Shown here: piece by piece, positions 36,626 through 44,372 of the stretch
How positions within the stretch are numbered: position 1 is the first letter of the stretch
Layout of the letters: each line of letters opens with the position of its first letter
DNA from: an uncultured Eubacterium sp.
GTDB taxonomy: Bacteria; Bacillota; Clostridia; Lachnospirales; Lachnospiraceae
Assembly: GCA_949959185.1 (NCBI GenBank)
Contig: CATLIX010000023.1
Span: 1-47,478 of the forward strand
Direction: 5' to 3'
Length of the DNA: 47,478 nt
Notes under the pieces: model-generated
What the model was told of the DNA's origin: nothing
Database searches by the model: none
Seen by the model: the letters and a program-made list of their open reading frames with translations, nothing else
Made by a program: the position numbers and the translations under genes

Positions 36626-37972
36626 ATGTCAGAGCAGATAAAGGGCAGTATGGTAACGGGGAATCCTACCAGGGCTTTAATTGGATTTACACTGCCCATG
36701 GTGGCGGGGAACCTGTTCCAGCAGTTTTATAATATTATGGATTCTGTGATTGTGGGAAATGTGGTGGGCGAGGAAGCGCTGGCGGCAGTGGGGGCTTCCA
36801 CCGCCATTACCATGATGTTCGTTATGGTGGCCATGGGAACGGGAATCGGCTGTTCCGTGGTGATTTCCCAGCTGTTCGGGGCAAAGAAGCTGGAAGAAAT
36901 GAAAACCGCCATTTCCACCGCATTATTGTCCATTCTGGGATTCAGCATTTTGCTGAGTATTCTCGGACTGGTGATTAACAGAAGTCTGATGAACCTGATG
37001 GGAACGCCGGAAAATATTTTCGAGGATGCGGCGGAATATATGCAGATTTATTTTTTCGGCTTCGTATTTCTGTTTTTGTACAATGCATTTTCGGCTATTT
37101 TCAATGCGCTGGGAGATTCAAAAAAGCCGCTGATGTTTCTGATTTTTTCTTCCCTTTTGAATATCGGGCTGGATTTGTATTTTGTGGCGGAGCTGCATAT
37201 GGGAGTGGCAGGAGTGGCCTGGGCCACGTTGATTGCCCAGGGGATTTCCGCTCTGCTGTCTTTTGGATTCCTTATGCGGAAACTGAAAGGGATTGAGACG
37301 GAAAGCTACAGGCGCTTTGATCTGACTCTGCTGAAAAATATGGTGAAAGTGGCCATTCCAACCATTGTGCAGCAGTCCATTGTGTCGGTGGGCATGGTGC
37401 TGGTTCAGTCGGTGGTCAACCGGTTCGGCTCCACATTTCTGGCAGGTTATACGGCTGCCACAAAAATCGACGGAATTGCCATTGTCCCCATGGTGGCTGT
37501 GGGGAATGCAACCTCCACCTACGTGGCTCAGAACATGGGGGCAAGGAAACCGGAACGGATTGGGCAGGGTTACCGGATCTGCCTGATGATGGCGGCGGGA
37601 ATTGGACTCACCATTGCGGTGATTCTGCATTTTGCCGGAAATGGATTTGTGGGGCTGTTTCTGGATTCTGATTCCAGCCGGGAGGCCATTGCCATTGGGG
37701 CGCAGTACCTGAGCATCGTATCGCTGTTTTATTTTATGATGGGCCTTATGAATGTCAGCAACGGTGTGCTGCGGGGCGCGGCAGATATGGGATGGTTTCT
37801 GACCTGCAGCCTGTGTAATCTCGGCGTTCGGGTAGGGCTGACCTATGCACTGGCGGACGTTACTCATGGAATGATTATTATGTGGGCCAATCCGGCAGGC
37901 TGGGCAGTGGGCCTTGGGCTGGCGGTGTTCCGGTACTTCCAGGGAGGATGGAAGACCAGGCGGATTGTGTGA
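36626..37972 (+). CDS. MATE family efflux transporter
   Basis: This 448-residue inner-membrane protein has about 12 hydrophobic segments. The motifs PMVAGNLFQQFYNIMDSVIVGNVVG (shown in part: GNLFQQFYNIMDSVIVG) at the N-terminus and GNATSTYVAQNMGARKPER in the second half are typical of the DinF/NorM-like MATE group. Substrates may be cationic drugs or metabolites. The start MSEQIKGSMVTGNPTRAL follows ACAGGAGTG; an in-frame TTG at 36518 overlaps the sensor gene end. The two neighbours in the same direction suggest a possible sensor-exporter link, but nothing proves it. Confidence 0.9.
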   Translation: MSEQIKGSMVTGNPTRALIGFTLPMVAGNLFQQFYNIMDSVIVGNVVGEEALAAVGASTAITMMFVMVAMGTGIGCSVVISQLFGAKKLEEMKTAISTALLSILGFSILLSILGLVINRSLMNLMGTPENIFEDAAEYMQIYFFGFVFLFLYNAFSAIFNALGDSKKPLMFLIFSSLLNIGLDLYFVAELHMGVAGVAWATLIAQGISALLSFGFLMRKLKGIETESYRRFDLTLLKNMVKVAIPTIVQQSIVSVGMVLVQSVVNRFGSTFLAGYTAATKIDGIAIVPMVAVGNATSTYVAQNMGARKPERIGQGYRICLMMAAGIGLTIAVILHFAGNGFVGLFLDSDSSREAIAIGAQYLSIVSLFYFMMGLMNVSNGVLRGAADMGWFLTCSLCNLGVRVGLTYALADVTHGMIIMWANPAGWAVGLGLAVFRYFQGGWKTRRIV

Positions 37973-37999
37973 CAGAATTGTGACGGAGGTGATTTCTTA

Positions 38000-39313
38000 A
38001 TGCGGCTGCAGGAGTTGAAAATGCTGAACTTCCAGATATTCAGAGACCAGAGGTTTGTACTGAATGGAAAAAGTACAATTATTTTTGGTGTAAATGGAAC
38101 AGGCAAATCGACAGTTCTTTCAGCGGTAAATTATTTAAACAGAGTGTGGATTAATCGTCTGAATCCGGCACAGGGCAGGGCGTTTATGGCATTTTCTGAC
38201 GATATGATTACCACAGGGCAGTCAGAGCTGTATATTCAGGGAGAAATTGAAATAGATGGTCTTGTATATCCATTATTAAGAATGCACGGGAAGGCAGCAA
38301 AAAATCAGAGGAAAAATGCGCCGTCTTATCACAGCGGATATTACAGGACGTTTACAGAAAATTTTGAACGGTCTTTTTTACAGAATGAATCAGCTTCCAT
38401 GCCGGTTTTTGTAAATTATGGAACAAATCGTTCCGTACTTGATATTCCGGACCGAATCAGAAAAAAGCATATATTTGACAAAGTATCAGCACTGGAACGG
38501 GCCATTGAAAATGAACTGGATTTCCGGACTTTTTTTGAATGGTACCGGGACCAGGAGGCAAATGAAATTATTGAAGCGAGGGAGAGGGGAAATGTGGACT
38601 ATAGCGATCCGTTGCTGGCATGTGTCCGTTATGCCATTGAAGCAATGATAGGAAATGTTTCCAATCTGAGAATCAGAAGAAATCCGGTAAGGATGGTGGT
38701 GGATAAATCCGGAAAAGAAATCCGGGTGGATTTACTGTCGGATGGAGAAAAATGCACCCTTGCCATGTTTGGAGATCTGGCCAGAAGGCTGGCACTGGCA
38801 AATCCGGGACTGAAAAATCCTCTGGATGGGCAGGGAATTGTGCTGATAGACGAAATTGAGCTGCATATGCACCCTTTATGGCAGAGAAAAGTGTTAAGGG
38901 TTTTGCGGGAAACCTTTCCGAATATTCAGTTTATTGTCACTACTCATTCGCCGCAGATTTTAGGAGAAGCTGACGAGCGTTATAATATTTTTGTTTTATC
39001 GGAAACAGAGGAAGGTGGATGTGAGGTCAGATATATAAAAAGAATGGATGGGTATGACAGTAATCTGATTCTTGAAAAATATATGAATACGGATTCTAAA
39101 AATGCGGCAGTAAAGGAATTAATCCGTGATATACACCGTTTTATTACTCAAAAGAAATATCCGTCTGCGGAAATTCTGCTGGACAGACTGGCAGATATTT
39201 CAGGTACCATGGACGAGGAATATATTACAGCGGCAGGATTTTTAAAAAGGAGCAGGATACTGGATGAGAAAAATAAACAGGCAGGCGGAGCCGGAGTTTT
39301 GGACAGGGTATAA
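38000..39313 (+). CDS. ptuA: Septu-type PtuA ATPase
   Basis: This 437-residue AAA/ABC-like ATPase resembles RecF/SMC-class proteins. Walker A is GVNGTGKST (30-38), the ABC-like signature LLSDGEK (245-251), Walker B GIVLIDEIELHMHP (279-292) and the switch histidine is in TTHSPQ (314-319). The pairing with an HNH protein of the PtuB type, whose gene overlaps it by 50 bases, identifies the Septu anti-phage system. In Septu the ATPase forms a complex with the nuclease and controls it. AGGAGGTGA precedes the ATG. It lies 27 bases after the MATE gene. The sequence is visibly more A/T-rich than the genes before it, as in transferred DNA. Confidence 0.85.
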   Translation: MRLQELKMLNFQIFRDQRFVLNGKSTIIFGVNGTGKSTVLSAVNYLNRVWINRLNPAQGRAFMAFSDDMITTGQSELYIQGEIEIDGLVYPLLRMHGKAAKNQRKNAPSYHSGYYRTFTENFERSFLQNESASMPVFVNYGTNRSVLDIPDRIRKKHIFDKVSALERAIENELDFRTFFEWYRDQEANEIIEARERGNVDYSDPLLACVRYAIEAMIGNVSNLRIRRNPVRMVVDKSGKEIRVDLLSDGEKCTLAMFGDLARRLALANPGLKNPLDGQGIVLIDEIELHMHPLWQRKVLRVLRETFPNIQFIVTTHSPQILGEADERYNIFVLSETEEGGCEVRYIKRMDGYDSNLILEKYMNTDSKNAAVKELIRDIHRFITQKKYPSAEILLDRLADISGTMDEEYITAAGFLKRSRILDEKNKQAGGAGVLDRV

Positions 39314-39887
39314 AAGGCTGCATCCCGGAGAATCATATGAAGATTTGCAAAATACAGCAGAGGGAAGCGAGCTGCGGCAGAATCTGAGAAAAAATCTGAT
39401 ACAATCTCAACATGGGCTGTGCGCTTACTGCTGCAGAAAAATAAATTTGGAGCATTCTCTGAACGAGCATATAAAACCAAAATCTGTATATCCAAAGGAA
39501 TCCATGAATTATGAAAATCTGGTAGCTTCATGTAAAACAGAGGGGGAAAGTGCAACCTGTGGTGTGAAAAAAGAAAATAATTATGAGGAAAAATTATTTG
39601 TGTCGCCGTTAGAAGAGTGTGAGAAAGAGTTTGTCTTTTATCCCAACGGTGAGATAGAAGGAACAGGGAAACGAGGAGAATATACATGCAAAGTTTTGAA
39701 TTTGAATGCCTATGAGCTGCAGAGAGCCAGAAAAGCCCAGTACAGGGTCTGTACAGCTTATCATGACGCAGAGCTGGTATTTTCCTGTTTTCTTATGCCG
39801 GACGAAGAAGGGAATCTGGAAGCATATGTTGATATGATTCAGTTTTTTTATGAAAGAGGTGACTTTGGAATACGGTATGAAACTTGA
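39264..39887 (+). CDS. ptuB: Septu-type PtuB HNH endonuclease
   Basis: This 207-residue protein starts MRKINRQAEPEFWTGYK, the usual opening of TIGR02646-type HNH proteins. Zinc-site cysteines CAYC (53-56), C90 and C99, the histidine of NEHIKPK (H69) and NYENLVASC with N85 make up the HNH-like site. Such proteins occur in Septu systems and beside some retrons. The gene begins inside ptuA, so expression is coupled. No reverse transcriptase or retron RNA precedes the pair, so this is a stand-alone Septu, and cleavage of nucleic acid on phage infection is the expected role. A WYL regulator begins before its stop. Confidence 0.83.
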   Translation: MRKINRQAEPEFWTGYKRLHPGESYEDLQNTAEGSELRQNLRKNLIQSQHGLCAYCCRKINLEHSLNEHIKPKSVYPKESMNYENLVASCKTEGESATCGVKKENNYEEKLFVSPLEECEKEFVFYPNGEIEGTGKRGEYTCKVLNLNAYELQRARKAQYRVCTAYHDAELVFSCFLMPDEEGNLEAYVDMIQFFYERGDFGIRYET

Positions 39888-40785
39888 TCGAATGATAGGA
39901 ATTCTGTCCATACTGCTGCAGCAGGAAAAAGTGACGGCTCCCTTCCTTGCAGAAACCTTCGAGGTGTCCCGCCGCACCATCAACCGGGATATTGAAGCCC
40001 TCTGCATGGCAGGTATTCCGCTGGTGACAGAGCCGGGGCAGAATGGCGGCGTGTCGATTATGGAAGGATATAAAATAGACCGGACATTGCTCAGCAGGTC
40101 GGATATGCAGGCAATTCTGGCAGGTCTGCGCAGCCTGGACAGTGTGAGCGGCACCAGCCGTTATACGCAGCTGATGGAGAAGCTGTCAGCGGGAGCTTCC
40201 AGCCTGCTGACCGGAGATAATCATATATTGATAGACCTTTCGTCCTGGTACAGAGATACTCTGCCGCCTAAAATTGAGCTGCTGCACGACGCCATTCTTT
40301 CGGGGCGGAAAGTTTCTTTTTCTTATTTTGCTCCGAAGGGGGAATCACGAAGGAGCGTTGAGCCTTATCACCTGATTTTCCAGTGGGCCGGCTGGTATCT
40401 GTGGGGCTGGTGTGAGGACAGAGCGGATTTCCGGCTGTTTAAGCTGGGGAGAATGACGGAACTGAAAGCGGGGCTTCCCTTTGAAAAACGTCAGGTTCCC
40501 CTTCCGGATTTATCTCCGGAGCGGATATTTCCTGCCGGTTATCAGGTAAAGGCGAGAATTTCCCCTTCTTATAAATGGAGGCTTGTGGAGGAGTACGGGC
40601 CTGAAAGTTTTGCGGAGCAGCCGGACGGATTCCTTTTGTTTTCCTTTGGGTTTATGGATAAAACCAGTATTGTACAGTGGATTATTTCGTTTGGAGACGG
40701 AGCGGAGCTTCTGGAGCCGGAGGAGTTCCGGCAGGATGTGCTGGAATTTGCAGAAGGAATCCGGAAAAAATATCTGGAATCATGA
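39877..40785 (+). CDS. WYL-domain transcriptional regulator (YafY type)
   Basis: This 302-residue regulator starts MKLDRMIGILSILLQQ. The N-terminal winged helix reads FEVSRRTINRDIEALCMAGIPL. The WYL domain (about 130-215) contains VSFSYFAPKGESRRSVEPYHLIF and WAGWYLWGWCEDRADFRLFKLGRM. The ATG at 39877 overlaps the end of ptuB by 11 bases; an ATG at 39850 is an alternative. Such regulators bind ligands or nucleic acid fragments and often control defence operons (for example CapW and BrxR) or neighbouring GyrI-like genes. A palindrome overlapping its stop codon suggests its operator. Confidence 0.85.
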   Translation: MKLDRMIGILSILLQQEKVTAPFLAETFEVSRRTINRDIEALCMAGIPLVTEPGQNGGVSIMEGYKIDRTLLSRSDMQAILAGLRSLDSVSGTSRYTQLMEKLSAGASSLLTGDNHILIDLSSWYRDTLPPKIELLHDAILSGRKVSFSYFAPKGESRRSVEPYHLIFQWAGWYLWGWCEDRADFRLFKLGRMTELKAGLPFEKRQVPLPDLSPERIFPAGYQVKARISPSYKWRLVEEYGPESFAEQPDGFLLFSFGFMDKTSIVQWIISFGDGAELLEPEEFRQDVLEFAEGIRKKYLES

Positions 40786-40800
40786 CATACAGATGTCATG
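40781..40800. promoter_or_regulatory. Palindrome at the end of the WYL gene
   Basis: CATGACAT (40781-40788) and ATGTCATG (40793-40800) are separated by ACAG. The site overlaps the WYL stop codon and lies 50 bases before the next gene, where a -10-like TAAAAT is present (40811-40816). It is a candidate binding site for the WYL protein. Confidence 0.45.
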
Positions 40801-40849
40801 GTTGCTCTGATAAAATAAGAGTATTCAAAAGAAAGGATGGTCTTATTTT

Positions 40850-41572
40850 ATGAATTATGAAATTGTAACACTGGAAGAAAAAACGGTAGCAGGTATCTCA
40901 GCCAGGACAAATAATGGTTCTCCTGATATGGGAGCTGTGATTGGAGGGCTCTGGAACCGCTTTTATAGTGAGGGGATTTATGAGGGAATTCCCGAAAAGG
41001 CAAATCAGAAGGCTCTTGGAATTTATACGGATTATGCCGGAGACGAGACAGGAGATTATACCGTTATGGTTGCCTGCGAGACAAAAGGCGAACCCCAGGG
41101 AAAACCGTATGAAGTCCGCCGGATTCCGGCGGGGCGGTATGCAAAATTTGTGATTCACGGAGATATGGTACAGGCGGTGGCGGCAGCCTGGCAGGAAATC
41201 TGGCAGATGAATCTGCCCCGAACCTTTCAGTCTGATTTTGAAGAATACCAGGACGACCATATGGAAGATGCGGAAATTCATATCTATGTAGGACTGGCGG
41301 AGGATGGGAAAGAAAATATCGAATCCCGCTGCGGTCTTCTGTGCAGCGCCTGCGCTTACCGGGAGCAGATGAACTGCGCAGGCTGCGTACATATTGCAAA
41401 GCCCTTCTGGGGCGAAAGCTGTCCGGTGAAATCCTGCTGTGAGGGACAAAAACTGGAACATTGCGGACAGTGTGAAAAGTTTCCATGTGAACTGCTGAAT
41501 CAGTTTGCATACGATGAACAGCAGGGGGATAACGGAAAGCGCATTGAGCAGTGCCGCTGCTGGAAGGAGTAA
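40850..41572 (+). CDS. GyrI-like effector-binding domain fused to DUF3795
   Basis: This 240-residue protein has a GyrI/AraC effector-binding-type domain (about 1-155; VAGISARTNNG, GIYTDYAGDETGDYTVMVAC, IPAGRYAKFVIHG). A cysteine-rich DUF3795-like domain follows (about 160-240; SRCGLLCSACAYREQMNCAGC, CPVKSCCEGQKLEHCGQCEKFPC). The first fold binds small lipophilic cations or amphipathic drugs; the second probably binds a metal or iron-sulfur. Fusion of the two is unusual. GAAAGGATGG precedes the start. The WYL regulator next door often pairs with GyrI-type genes. The following GyrI-like gene begins three bases later. Confidence 0.8.
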   Translation: MNYEIVTLEEKTVAGISARTNNGSPDMGAVIGGLWNRFYSEGIYEGIPEKANQKALGIYTDYAGDETGDYTVMVACETKGEPQGKPYEVRRIPAGRYAKFVIHGDMVQAVAAAWQEIWQMNLPRTFQSDFEEYQDDHMEDAEIHIYVGLAEDGKENIESRCGLLCSACAYREQMNCAGCVHIAKPFWGESCPVKSCCEGQKLEHCGQCEKFPCELLNQFAYDEQQGDNGKRIEQCRCWKE

Positions 41573-41574
41573 GC

Positions 41575-42204
41575 ATGGCTTTTGACTATAAAAAAGAATA
41601 TAAGGAATTTTATCTGCCCAAAAACAAACCGGAGCTGATTACAGTGCCTTCCATGAATTTTATAGCAGTCCGGGGTGAGGGCGACCCAAATGAGGAGGGC
41701 GGCGCTTATAAGCAGTCCATCGGCCTGCTTTACGGAGTTGCCTTTACCATCAAAATGAGCAAAAAGGGAAAACATCGGATGGAAGGATACTTTGATTATG
41801 TGGTTCCTCCGCTGGAAGGCCTCTGGTGGCAGGAGGGGATAGAAGGCGTTGATTATTCCCACAAAGAGAATTTCCGGTGGATATCCATGATTCGTCTGCC
41901 GGAATTTGTGACAAAAGAAGAATTTGACTGGGCTGCGGCAGAAGCTGCAGCAAAGAAAAAGACAGATTTTTCCAAAGTGGAATTTCTGACTTATGAAGAA
42001 GGATTATGTGTACAGTGTATGCACATCGGCCCATATGACGAGGAACCGGCCACCATTGAGAAGATGGATGCTTTTGCAGAGGCGCAGGGCTTCCTGCCGG
42101 ATTTTGGAGGGTCCCGGCGTCATCATGAAATTTATCTCAGCGACGCCAGAAGATGTAAACCGGAAAATCTGAAAACAGTGATCCGCCATCCGGTGAAGAG
42201 ATAA
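41575..42204 (+). CDS. GyrI-like small-molecule binding protein
   Basis: This 209-residue protein of the COG4832 type starts MAFDYKKEYKEFYLPKNKPE after GGAAGGAGTAAGC, three bases after the previous stop. It contains LITVPSMNFIAVRGEGDPNEE, VPPLEGLWWQE, VQCMHIGPYDEEPATIEKM and SRRHHEIYLSDARR. GyrI relatives bind gyrase inhibitors or sequester small molecules. With the WYL regulator and the GyrI-DUF3795 gene it forms a likely stress or drug-sensing unit. The 3' end is followed by a hairpin. Confidence 0.85.
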   Translation: MAFDYKKEYKEFYLPKNKPELITVPSMNFIAVRGEGDPNEEGGAYKQSIGLLYGVAFTIKMSKKGKHRMEGYFDYVVPPLEGLWWQEGIEGVDYSHKENFRWISMIRLPEFVTKEEFDWAAAEAAAKKKTDFSKVEFLTYEEGLCVQCMHIGPYDEEPATIEKMDAFAEAQGFLPDFGGSRRHHEIYLSDARRCKPENLKTVIRHPVKR

Positions 42205-42227
42205 AGCAGAGTCCGAGTAAGAGATAA

Positions 42228-42266
42228 AATCCCGGAAATACTGATAAAACAGGCGTTTCCGGGATT
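42228..42266 (+). terminator. Hairpin after the GyrI-like operon
   Basis: AATCCCGGAAA (42228-42238) pairs with TTTCCGGGATT (42256-42266) around 17 bases. No T run follows, so termination may be weak. Confidence 0.5.
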
Positions 42267-42347
42267 ACTAATATCACGTTACGTGAGAGGCAGTACGTTT
42301 TGCTGATTGGGTTTTCCATATGAAAGACAGCTTATGGGAGGAAAGAG

Positions 42348-43214
42348 ATGAAATATGTAAAGGCAACTTCTGAAATGGCAAATGAAATTTACAATGTTTT
42401 GCATACAGCTATTAAGATAGTGTATCCCAGGTATTATCCGGGAGAGGTAGTGGACTTCTTTTGCAACCATCATAGTAAAGAACATATCCTGGAGGGAATA
42501 GCGTCCGGGAACATGGGAGTGTTAATGTATAACGATGTGATTGCCGGAACGGGCTGTTTTGATGGTAACTATATTACAGGCGTATATGTGCTGCCCTCTT
42601 ATCAGAAGCAGGGTTGTGGTTCGTATATTATGAATTGTCTGGAACGGGAAATTTCCAGAATGTATGATACGGCTGTTTTGGACGCCTCGCTTCCCGCAGC
42701 GTGCTTATACGAACATAGAGGTTATAAGACTGTGGGGCATGGGATACTTGAACTGGAAAATGATGTGAAGCTGGTTTATGAAATCATGGAGAAAAGATTA
42801 AAATGCGATGTGATACCCGACGAAGCAGAAATGACAGCTTTAGTTGGAAAAGATCTGTATGATGTATGGAATAAGTTATGTGCGTTAATTGATGAAAAAT
42901 ATGACACGGATTGTCTGTGGAATAAAGGCGGTAAAGCATGGAAATATGAATATAAATACCGCCGGGGCGGTAAAACGCTGTGCGCATTATATGCAAAAGA
43001 AAACGGTGTGGGTTTTATGATTATCTTAGGGAAAAACGAACGGTTAAAATTTGAAACGGACAGAGAAAATTACGGGAAGGAAGTTCAGGAAGTATATGAT
43101 AAAGCGCAAACTTACCATGATGGAAAATGGATGATGTTTGAGCCGGTGGATACTTCTTTGTTTCATGACTTCATTAAACTGCTGAGAATCAAAAGAAAGC
43201 CAAACAGAAAGTAG
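42348..43214 (+). CDS. GNAT acetyltransferase fused to DUF3788
   Basis: This 288-residue protein has an N-terminal GNAT domain (1-150) with IYNVLHTAIKIVYPRYYPGE, TGVYVLPSYQKQGCGSYIM (the acetyl-CoA site) and ASLPAACLYEHRGYKTVG. A DUF3788-like domain follows (about 155-288; TDCLWNKGGKAWKYEYKY, RGGKTLCALYAKENGVGFMI, YHDGKWMMFEPVD). Each half is common as a separate protein; the fusion is rarer. GGGAGGAAAGAG precedes the ATG. A decayed N-terminal copy of a similar GNAT lies at 44238-44336. Confidence 0.82.
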   Translation: MKYVKATSEMANEIYNVLHTAIKIVYPRYYPGEVVDFFCNHHSKEHILEGIASGNMGVLMYNDVIAGTGCFDGNYITGVYVLPSYQKQGCGSYIMNCLEREISRMYDTAVLDASLPAACLYEHRGYKTVGHGILELENDVKLVYEIMEKRLKCDVIPDEAEMTALVGKDLYDVWNKLCALIDEKYDTDCLWNKGGKAWKYEYKYRRGGKTLCALYAKENGVGFMIILGKNERLKFETDRENYGKEVQEVYDKAQTYHDGKWMMFEPVDTSLFHDFIKLLRIKRKPNRK

Positions 43215-43278
43215 AGTTACGATTGTTTTGAATGGTGCAGAAGATTTGGAGAAAAATTTCAATATAGTACATAGTTCG

Positions 43279-43611
43279 ATGAATTCTGTTATTGGAAGAA
43301 CTGTAACTGTAACGGTTGACAGACCATTGGGAAGTTACCATCCTGAACATAAGGATATGTATTATCCGATAAATTATGGCTATGTAGAAGGTATTATGGC
43401 ACTGGATGGAGAAGAACAGGACGCTTATATATTGGGTGTGGATGAAGCTGTGGAAAAGTTTACCGGAACGATTATTGCAATTGTACATAGAAATGATGAT
43501 GTGGAAGAAAAATGGGTTGTTGCACCTGCAGGAATGGCTTTTACGAAAGAAGAAATCAGGGAGCAGATTCATTTTCAGGAACAATATTTTGACAGTGAGA
43601 TTATGATGTAA
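43279..43611 (+). CDS. Miniature inorganic pyrophosphatase-like protein
   Basis: This 110-residue protein resembles the core of type I inorganic pyrophosphatase: VTVTVDRPLGSYHP, YYPINYGYVEGIMALDGEEQDAYILGVDE and GTIIAIVHRNDDVEEKWVVAP. It lacks the second half of the classical 175-residue enzyme. Short homologues of this size do occur in Clostridia, so it may be intact. The start at 43279 is uncertain, since no good ribosome-binding site is seen; an in-frame TTG at 43228 is an alternative. The activity is unproven. Confidence 0.65.
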   Translation: MNSVIGRTVTVTVDRPLGSYHPEHKDMYYPINYGYVEGIMALDGEEQDAYILGVDEAVEKFTGTIIAIVHRNDDVEEKWVVAPAGMAFTKEEIREQIHFQEQYFDSEIMM

Positions 43612-43760
43612 ATCAGGTTGTAAAGAGCATGGCCGGGTATGCAGGGATTCCTGTAATTAATGCAGGGACTTCTGAAAATCATCCATGTGAAATTATTACG
43701 GATTTATATGCAGTGTCTAAGATTCATAAAGATATCGAGAAGATATTGGAGCGAAAATGA
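43612..43760 (+). pseudogene. Fragment of an ornithine/aspartate-type carbamoyltransferase
   Basis: Bases 43617-43760 encode VVKSMAGYAGIPVINAGTS followed by ENHPCEIITDLYAVSKI and about a dozen more residues before TGA. This aligns by eye with the carbamoyltransferase segment around HPTQLLADL (E. coli OTCase LAEYASVPVWNGLTNEFHP). The rest of the roughly 300-residue enzyme is absent. The fragment begins directly after the pyrophosphatase-like gene stop. Confidence 0.55.
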
Positions 43761-43793
43761 TATAAAATTTTGACAGGGAGATGTTTGGAATAA

Positions 43794-44237
43794 ATGACAG
43801 TCAAAGAAGCAAACATAAATGATTTGCATGAAATACTGCAGTTATATCTGTATCTGCATGAGGAAAGTATTCCGGAAGATACAGAGCATATACATAGGAC
43901 ATGGGAAAATATTATAAATGATGTAAATCACCATCTTATCGTTTGTGAAGTGGATAATAAGATTGTGGCATCCTGCGTATGTGTGATTATTCCAAATCTT
44001 ACAAGAAATGTACGTCCATATGCATTTGTTGAAAATGTGGTAACACACGGCAGTTATCGAAAAAAGGGGTATGCTACGGCTTGTCTGGATTATGCAAAGC
44101 AGGTTGCTAAAGCTAACAATTGTTATAAGATGATGCTGCTTACTGGTTCTAAGGAAGAAGGTACCTTAAACTTCTACCGAAATGCCGGGTATAACAGCTC
44201 GGACAAGACAGCATTTATACAGTGGACTGATATGTAA
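43794..44237 (+). CDS. GNAT family N-acetyltransferase
   Basis: This 147-residue protein starts MTVKEANINDLHEILQLYL after CAGGGAG. The core contains VENVVTHGSYRKKGYATACL, the acetyl-CoA loop, and LTGSKEEGTLNFYRNAGYNSSDKTAF near the C-terminus. Substrate unknown. It sits among gene fragments in an A/T-rich stretch. Confidence 0.8.
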   Translation: MTVKEANINDLHEILQLYLYLHEESIPEDTEHIHRTWENIINDVNHHLIVCEVDNKIVASCVCVIIPNLTRNVRPYAFVENVVTHGSYRKKGYATACLDYAKQVAKANNCYKMMLLTGSKEEGTLNFYRNAGYNSSDKTAFIQWTDM

Positions 44238-44336
44238 AATACCGTTTATGATGCGGTACAGCATACTGTAAAAACAGTTTATCCGAAATACTACCCAGTT
44301 GTCAGAACAATGGGAATGGAAAAATTTCTATTGTGA
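44238..44336 (+). pseudogene. N-terminal remnant of a GNAT acetyltransferase
   Basis: Directly downstream of, and in frame with, the preceding stop codon, the bases encode VYDAVQHTVKTVYPKYYP and a short tail ending in TGA. This matches the start of the GNAT-DUF3788 protein (IYNVLHTAIKIVYPRYYP). Everything after residue 20 is lost. Confidence 0.55.
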
Positions 44337-44372
44337 AACATAATCTTGCAGGTAGTTATCTCAAATCCTTGA

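Noticed and set aside
37973-39887. Retron with PtuAB effectors
   Set aside because: PtuAB-like proteins accompany some retrons, but there is no reverse transcriptase gene and no room for a retron RNA in the 27 bases before ptuA.
40850-41572. Toxin-antitoxin interpretation of the WYL/GyrI genes
   Set aside because: The proteins match ligand-binding and regulator families; no toxin domain is visible.
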